From Streptomyces sp. ACA25 (GTDB lineage: Bacteria; Actinomycetota; Actinomycetes; Streptomycetales; Streptomycetaceae): a stretch of 64,000 nucleotides of DNA. Positions 60,582 through 64,000 of the stretch are shown here, piece after piece (within the stretch, counting starts at the first letter, position 1; every line of letters starts with the position of its first letter). The stretch lies in assembly GCF_028200735.1 (NCBI RefSeq), contig NZ_JAQKPV010000003.1:62001-126000 (forward strand). Reading direction: 5' to 3'. The notes under the pieces are model-generated. The model ran no database searches. It was given only the letters and a program-made list of their open reading frames with translations, and had not been told where the DNA came from. The position numbers and the translations under genes were made by a program.

Positions 60582-61424
60582 TCAGGAGGGGGCGGGGAGC
60601 TTCTGCGCCACGGCGAAGATGCGGCGGAACGGGAAGACGGTGCCGTGCGGTCCCGGCGGGTAGGCGGCGCGGAGCCGGCCCCGGTACTCGGCGAGGAAGG
60701 CGTCCCGGGCCTCGGGGTCGTCCGCCAGCCGGGTGAGCACCGGGCGCAGCGCGGTGCCTTTCGTCCAGTCCAGGACCGGGTCGGGGCCGGCGAGCAGGTG
60801 GAGGTAGGTGGTCTCCCACACATCGGCGGCGCAGCCGAGCGAGGTGAGCAGGCCGAGGTAGTCGGCGGGTGCCTGGACGGGCTCCTCGTTGCGGAGCACG
60901 TCGCCCAGCCGGGCACGCCAGCGCGGGCTGTGGACCTGTTCGCGCAGCAGCAGGTGGCTGGGGGCGGTGAAGTTTCCCGGCACCTGGAAGGCGAACACCC
61001 CGCCGGGGTGCAGGCTTTCGGTCCAGGCCGGGAAGGACGCGGTGTGTCCGGGCACCCACTGGAGGGCGGCGTTGGAGAGGATCAGGTCGTACGGGCCGTC
61101 CGGGCGCCAGTCGGTGAGGTCCGCGTGGGCGAAGTCCAGCGTCCCGCCTCCCGGGGTCGGTCCGGCGTGGTCGCGGGCAGCCTCGAGCATGGCCGGGGAG
61201 TTGTCGTATCCGGTGATGCGGGCGGTGGGCCAGCGGGCGGCGGGCACGGTGGTGGGGCCGCCCGGCCCGCAGCCGAGGTCGGCGATCCGCGGGTGTGCGT
61301 GCGGCAGGGCGGGCACCCGGGCGAGCAGATCGTGCAGCGGGCGGGCCCGTGGGCCGGCGTGGCGCAGGTACTGGCCGGGGTCCCAGGAGGTGGCGCGCGG
61401 CGCGGGAGGGTCGGGGGCGTCCAT
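60582..61424 (-). CDS. tam: Trans-aconitate 2-methyltransferase
   Basis: A 280-residue class I SAM methyltransferase. SAM-binding motif I is ADLGCGPGGPTT, followed by TGYDNSPAML (motif II), DFAHADLTDW and YDLILSNAALQWVPGH. The SWDPGQYLRHAGPRARPLHDLLARVP start is characteristic of Tam. ATG 61424 fits; longer frames upstream run through the regulator's promoter. The enzyme methylates trans-aconitate, an inhibitor of aconitase. Divergent from its MarR-type regulator with an 87-bp intergenic region holding the operator. Confidence 0.93.
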   Translation of the reverse strand: MDAPDPPAPRATSWDPGQYLRHAGPRARPLHDLLARVPALPHAHPRIADLGCGPGGPTTVPAARWPTARITGYDNSPAMLEAARDHAGPTPGGGTLDFAHADLTDWRPDGPYDLILSNAALQWVPGHTASFPAWTESLHPGGVFAFQVPGNFTAPSHLLLREQVHSPRWRARLGDVLRNEEPVQAPADYLGLLTSLGCAADVWETTYLHLLAGPDPVLDWTKGTALRPVLTRLADDPEARDAFLAEYRGRLRAAYPPGPHGTVFPFRRIFAVAQKLPAPS

Positions 61425-61448
61425 GACCGCAGACTCTCCGAATTTTAC

Positions 61449-61460
61449 CTTGACGTCAAG
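61449..61460. promoter_or_regulatory. TamR operator in the tam/tamR intergenic region
   Basis: CTTGACGTCAAG is a perfect 12-bp palindrome, 25 bp upstream of tam and 51 bp upstream of tamR. A weaker related sequence (CTATCAAGAGACTTCA) follows at about 61469-61484. TamR is known to bind such palindromes in S. coelicolor. Confidence 0.75.
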
Positions 61461-61511
61461 AAGGTTGCTATCAAGAGACTTCACATCGACAGAACTACTA
61501 CACTGGACCCC

Positions 61512-62012
61512 ATGGAGGACGAGGTCGATCGACTGGTGGCAGCGTGGCGTCGCGAACGCCCCGATCTCGACGTCGAGCCGCTCGAGGTGCTCAGCCGGGT
61601 GAGCCGGCTGGCACGGCACCTGGACCGGGCGCGGAGGCTGGCCTTCGCCGAGCTCAACCTGGAGCCCTGGGAGTTCGACGTGCTCACGGCGCTGCGCCGG
61701 GCCGGCGATCCTTATCAACTGTCACCCGGGCAGCTACTCACCCAGACCCTGGTGACGTCCGGCACCATGACCAATCGCATCGACCGACTGGCGAAGAAGG
61801 GCCTGGTCGAGCGGCTGCCCGATCCCAGCGACCGGCGGGGGGTGCTGGTGCGGCTCACCCGGGACGGCCAGGACCACGCCGACCGGGCGCTCGCCGGGCT
61901 GCTCCGGCAGGAGCGTGCGATCCTCAGCGAGCTGACCGCCGCCCAGCGGCGCGTCCTGGCCTCCCTGCTGCGGGAGCTCACGGCCCCCTTCGACAACGTC
62001 CCGGCACACTGA
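61512..62012 (+). CDS. tamR: MarR-family regulator TamR
   Basis: A 166-residue MarR regulator with an N-terminal helix, winged helix-turn-helix (LSPGQLLTQTLVTSGTMTNRIDRLAKKGLVERLPDPSDRRGVLVRLT) and dimerising C-terminal helices. Gene order (divergent from tam, same operator) and the palindrome identify it as TamR. In S. coelicolor TamR responds to citrate/trans-aconitate and controls tam, aconitase and related genes. ATG 61512; only a weak ribosome-binding site (GGACCC) precedes it. Confidence 0.9.
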   Translation: MEDEVDRLVAAWRRERPDLDVEPLEVLSRVSRLARHLDRARRLAFAELNLEPWEFDVLTALRRAGDPYQLSPGQLLTQTLVTSGTMTNRIDRLAKKGLVERLPDPSDRRGVLVRLTRDGQDHADRALAGLLRQERAILSELTAAQRRVLASLLRELTAPFDNVPAH

Positions 62013-62173
62013 CCGGGCCGCCACACCGGCTTCCCGGAACGGTGACGGCCCGCCGCCCCGCCCGTCCGTCGCCCCTCGCGGGCCGGGGCGTCCCACCCGC
62101 GCACAGCACCGGCGTCCGCCGGAAGCGCCTGATCCCATGGTCAGCCCGTCAGGAAAGCGCCCACCCGCCGTGG

Positions 62174-62932
62174 TCACGGTGGCTGGGAGCAGCCCTGGGA
62201 CTCGCGTCCGGACGCTGCCCGGACCGGCTCGGCGGGCTGGAGCCCGGCCCGGCGGGCGAGGGCGACCGCGGCCAGGGTGGAGTGCACCCCGAGCTTGCCC
62301 AGCAGATTCTGGATGTGGGTGCGGACGGTGTGCGGGGACAGGTAGAGCCGCTCGGCCACCTCTTTGCGGCCCAGGCCGGCCAGCATGCAGCGCAGCACCT
62401 CCAGTTCGCGCGGCGTGAGCACCTCCACCAGGCGCTGCTGCTCCGAGCGGTGCCGGCCGGCCCGGTGAAGCTCCCGCAGCACCCCGGTCAGCAGCCCGGG
62501 AGCCACGTGCGTCTCGTTCCGCAGCACTCCGCGGAGCACCTGCACCAGCCGGGCCAGTGAGCTGTCCTTGGCCACCCATCCGCAGGCACCGGCGGACAGC
62601 ATCCGGGCGGCGGTCCGCGGATCGTCCCGCGTCGCCAGTATCACCGGCCGCAGCCCCGGAAACCGTTCCCGTGCGTCCGCCACCAGCGTGGCGGTGGGGG
62701 GCACGGCCGGCTGCCCGGCCGCGCTCCCGTCGGCCAGGGCTCCGAGGTCGGCGTCCACCAGCAGCACATGGCAGGGCTCGCCCTGGGACTGCCCCCGGTC
62801 CAGCAGCTGCAGGGTCGCGGAGACGCTGCCCGCCGCCATCGCTTCCACGTCCGGTTCGGCGGTCAGAGCGGTGGCCAGCGACTCGGCGAAGACCCGGTGC
62901 TCATCCACCACCAGTACCCGGATACGGTCCAC
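62174..62932 (-). CDS. Orphan NarL/LuxR-type response regulator
   Basis: A 252-residue regulator. The receiver domain (1-150) opens RIRVLVVDEHRVFAESLATAL with a single Asp-Glu pair and has VLLVDADLGALADG at the phosphoacceptor position (Asp). An inserted linker (about 85-110) makes it longer than usual. The LuxR HTH is LTPRELEVLRCMLAGLGRKEVAERLYLSPHTVRTHIQNLL. The start is GTG 62932 (AGGGGG upstream); the ATG at 63040 is out of register with the family start. No kinase is adjacent; the orphan kinase at 14981-16339 is of the right type but 47 kb away. Confidence 0.9.
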   Translation of the reverse strand: MDRIRVLVVDEHRVFAESLATALTAEPDVEAMAAGSVSATLQLLDRGQSQGEPCHVLLVDADLGALADGSAAGQPAVPPTATLVADARERFPGLRPVILATRDDPRTAARMLSAGACGWVAKDSSLARLVQVLRGVLRNETHVAPGLLTGVLRELHRAGRHRSEQQRLVEVLTPRELEVLRCMLAGLGRKEVAERLYLSPHTVRTHIQNLLGKLGVHSTLAAVALARRAGLQPAEPVRAASGRESQGCSQPP

Positions 62933-63206
62933 AACGGCCCCCTGTTGGCCCCCTGGTGTGCAGTTGGTCGGCAGCGGATCGGACGTCGGCGTCGGAGGGG
63001 CCGGAGCACGTGACATCCCCGCACGGCCACCGCCGGCCACCCCCGGGACAGAACCGGGCCACGGGGTCTTCTGCCGTCACCGGCCCCCGCGGTGCTGCCC
63101 TCAAGACTACGGCGGCGGCCCGGCCCGGGAAGCGGTTTGCCGGAACTGCGCCCGGCACCGGACCGCTCGGCGGACCGCCGGGGCCGGCCGCGGCGGTCCG
63201 GTCCGG

Positions 63207-64000
63207 TCAGCCGGGGACACCGGCATCGAGCCTCCGGGCTCCGGCCGAGGCCACGGCCTCGAAGACCCGGGGAGTCCGGTATCCGGCCGCGGCGAAGGCC
63301 CCCGTCACCGCCCGGCCGACCGTCTCCGCGGAGGCGGCCTCCACCAGGGCGAGTGCCGAGCCACCGAATCCGCCCCCGGTCATCCGGGCCCCTAGCGCGC
63401 CGGCCGCCCTGGCGGCGCCGGTGGCCAGGTCCAGCTCCGGGCAGGACACCCGGAAGTCGTCGCGCAGCGAGACGTGCCCGGCATCGAGCACCGGTCCGAT
63501 GTCCCGGGGGCGGCCCGCGTCAAGCAGCTCGACGACGCGCTCCACCCGCCGGTTCTCGGTCACCACGTGCCGTGCCGCACGCCGCAGCCGGGCGTCCGGG
63601 AGCCGGCCCAGGGCGTCCGCCAAACCCTCGTGCGGGATCTCGCGCAGTGACCCGGCGCCCAGGGCCGCGGCGGCCTCGGTGCAGGCGGCCCGGCGCTCGG
63701 CGTACCCGCCGTCGGCCAGGTCGTGGGTGACCCGGGTGTCGATCACCAGCAGCCGCAGCCCGGCTGCCGCCAGGTCGAACGGGACCTGACGCCTGATCAG
63801 GTCACGGGTGTCCAGGTGCAGTACATGCCCGGCGGTGCAGCAGGCCGAGGCCATCTGATCCATGATCCCGGAGGGCACACCGACGTAGGCGTTCTCCGCC
63901 CGGCGGCACAGTGTGGCCAGCTCCTCGCGGGTCAGACCGAGCGCGTACAGGTCGTTCAGAGCCAGTGCGGTGGCGACCTCCAGGGCCGCCGAGGAGGACA
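63207..64000 (-). CDS. galK: Galactokinase (partial, 5' end beyond the window)
   Basis: The C-terminal 264 residues of a GHMP-family galactokinase of the Leloir pathway. The frame runs to the right edge: SSSAALEVATALALNDLYALG (ATP-binding GLSSSAA motif) lies beyond 63880, then VGVPSGIMDQMAS (galactose site), RRVERVVELLDAG and the C-terminal GARMTGGGFGGSALALVE. The true start is outside the window. Transcribed toward the regulator gene. Confidence 0.95.
   Translation of the reverse strand, partial: SSSAALEVATALALNDLYALGLTREELATLCRRAENAYVGVPSGIMDQMASACCTAGHVLHLDTRDLIRRQVPFDLAAAGLRLLVIDTRVTHDLADGGYAERRAACTEAAAALGAGSLREIPHEGLADALGRLPDARLRRAARHVVTENRRVERVVELLDAGRPRDIGPVLDAGHVSLRDDFRVSCPELDLATGAARAAGALGARMTGGGFGGSALALVEAASAETVGRAVTGAFAAAGYRTPRVFEAVASAGARRLDAGVPG

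Overview
The window is chromosomal DNA from a streptomycete or very close relative. The evidence is very high GC with strong third-position bias, a tRNA-Leu(UAA) of the bldA type, two resuscitation-promoting factors with LysM domains, a WhiJ-like XRE/DUF397 cluster, and a mostly housekeeping gene order (ndh, ppx/gppA, divIC, eno, rpfA ... mfd ... mazG ... glmU, prs, rplY, pth ... ppc ... tam/tamR ... galK) that from memory matches the central core arm of Streptomyces chromosomes. Database identity was not checked.

Layout. 1-9.9 kb: thiolase, two hypothetical genes, a Bax-inhibitor-1-like membrane protein, bldA, an orphan MacB/LolD-type ABC ATPase, type II NADH dehydrogenase, and a Ppx/GppA-DUF501-divIC run. 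9.9-16.7 kb: enolase, rpfA behind a c-di-AMP (ydaO-type) riboswitch, a second Rpf, a cytochrome P450 coupled to an orphan histidine kinase, and tRNA-Gln(UUG). 16.8-27.3 kb: a Ser/Thr kinase with a membrane partner, an HTH-methylase-like-HsdS-like protein, a lipoprotein, mfd, a truncated ABC ATPase remnant, and an SPFH/ribbon-helix-helix pair. 27.5-36 kb: a MacB-type ABC exporter, an acyltransferase plus DUF6716 pair, a SurA-like lipoprotein and mazG. 35.7-40.2 kb: three genes in which toxin-like domains (YwqJ deaminase, WHH-type HNH nuclease, XOO_2897-type deaminase) are each fused to immunity-type domains (SUKH-3, SUKH-1, Imm35 plus SUKH-4). This is the most unusual system in the window. 40.3-49.9 kb: a coiled-coil protein, glmU-prs-rplY-pth, a sortase-type surface protein, an MFS transporter, an Uma2 nuclease and a DHFR-like protein. 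49.9-53.2 kb: an HTH-PIN toxin-antitoxin island bracketed by a perfect 72-bp direct repeat copied from the 3' end of a DUF962 gene, next to a WhiJ-like regulatory cluster. 53.4-64 kb: tandem DUF4360 secreted proteins with a perfect CebR-type box upstream, ppc, a desaturase/TetR operon with a matching operator, tam/tamR, an orphan NarL-type regulator and the 3' part of galK.

Connections. bldA lies here, but by eye no in-frame TTA codon was found in any called gene, so its target genes lie elsewhere. The orphan ABC ATPase near bldA and the ATPase of the complete exporter 25 kb away are close paralogues and carry similar inverted repeats upstream. Convergent gene pairs are often separated by long perfect hairpins. 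Starts were chosen from Shine-Dalgarno spacing and from GTGA/ATGA overlaps. Domain names come from recognising motifs, not from searches.
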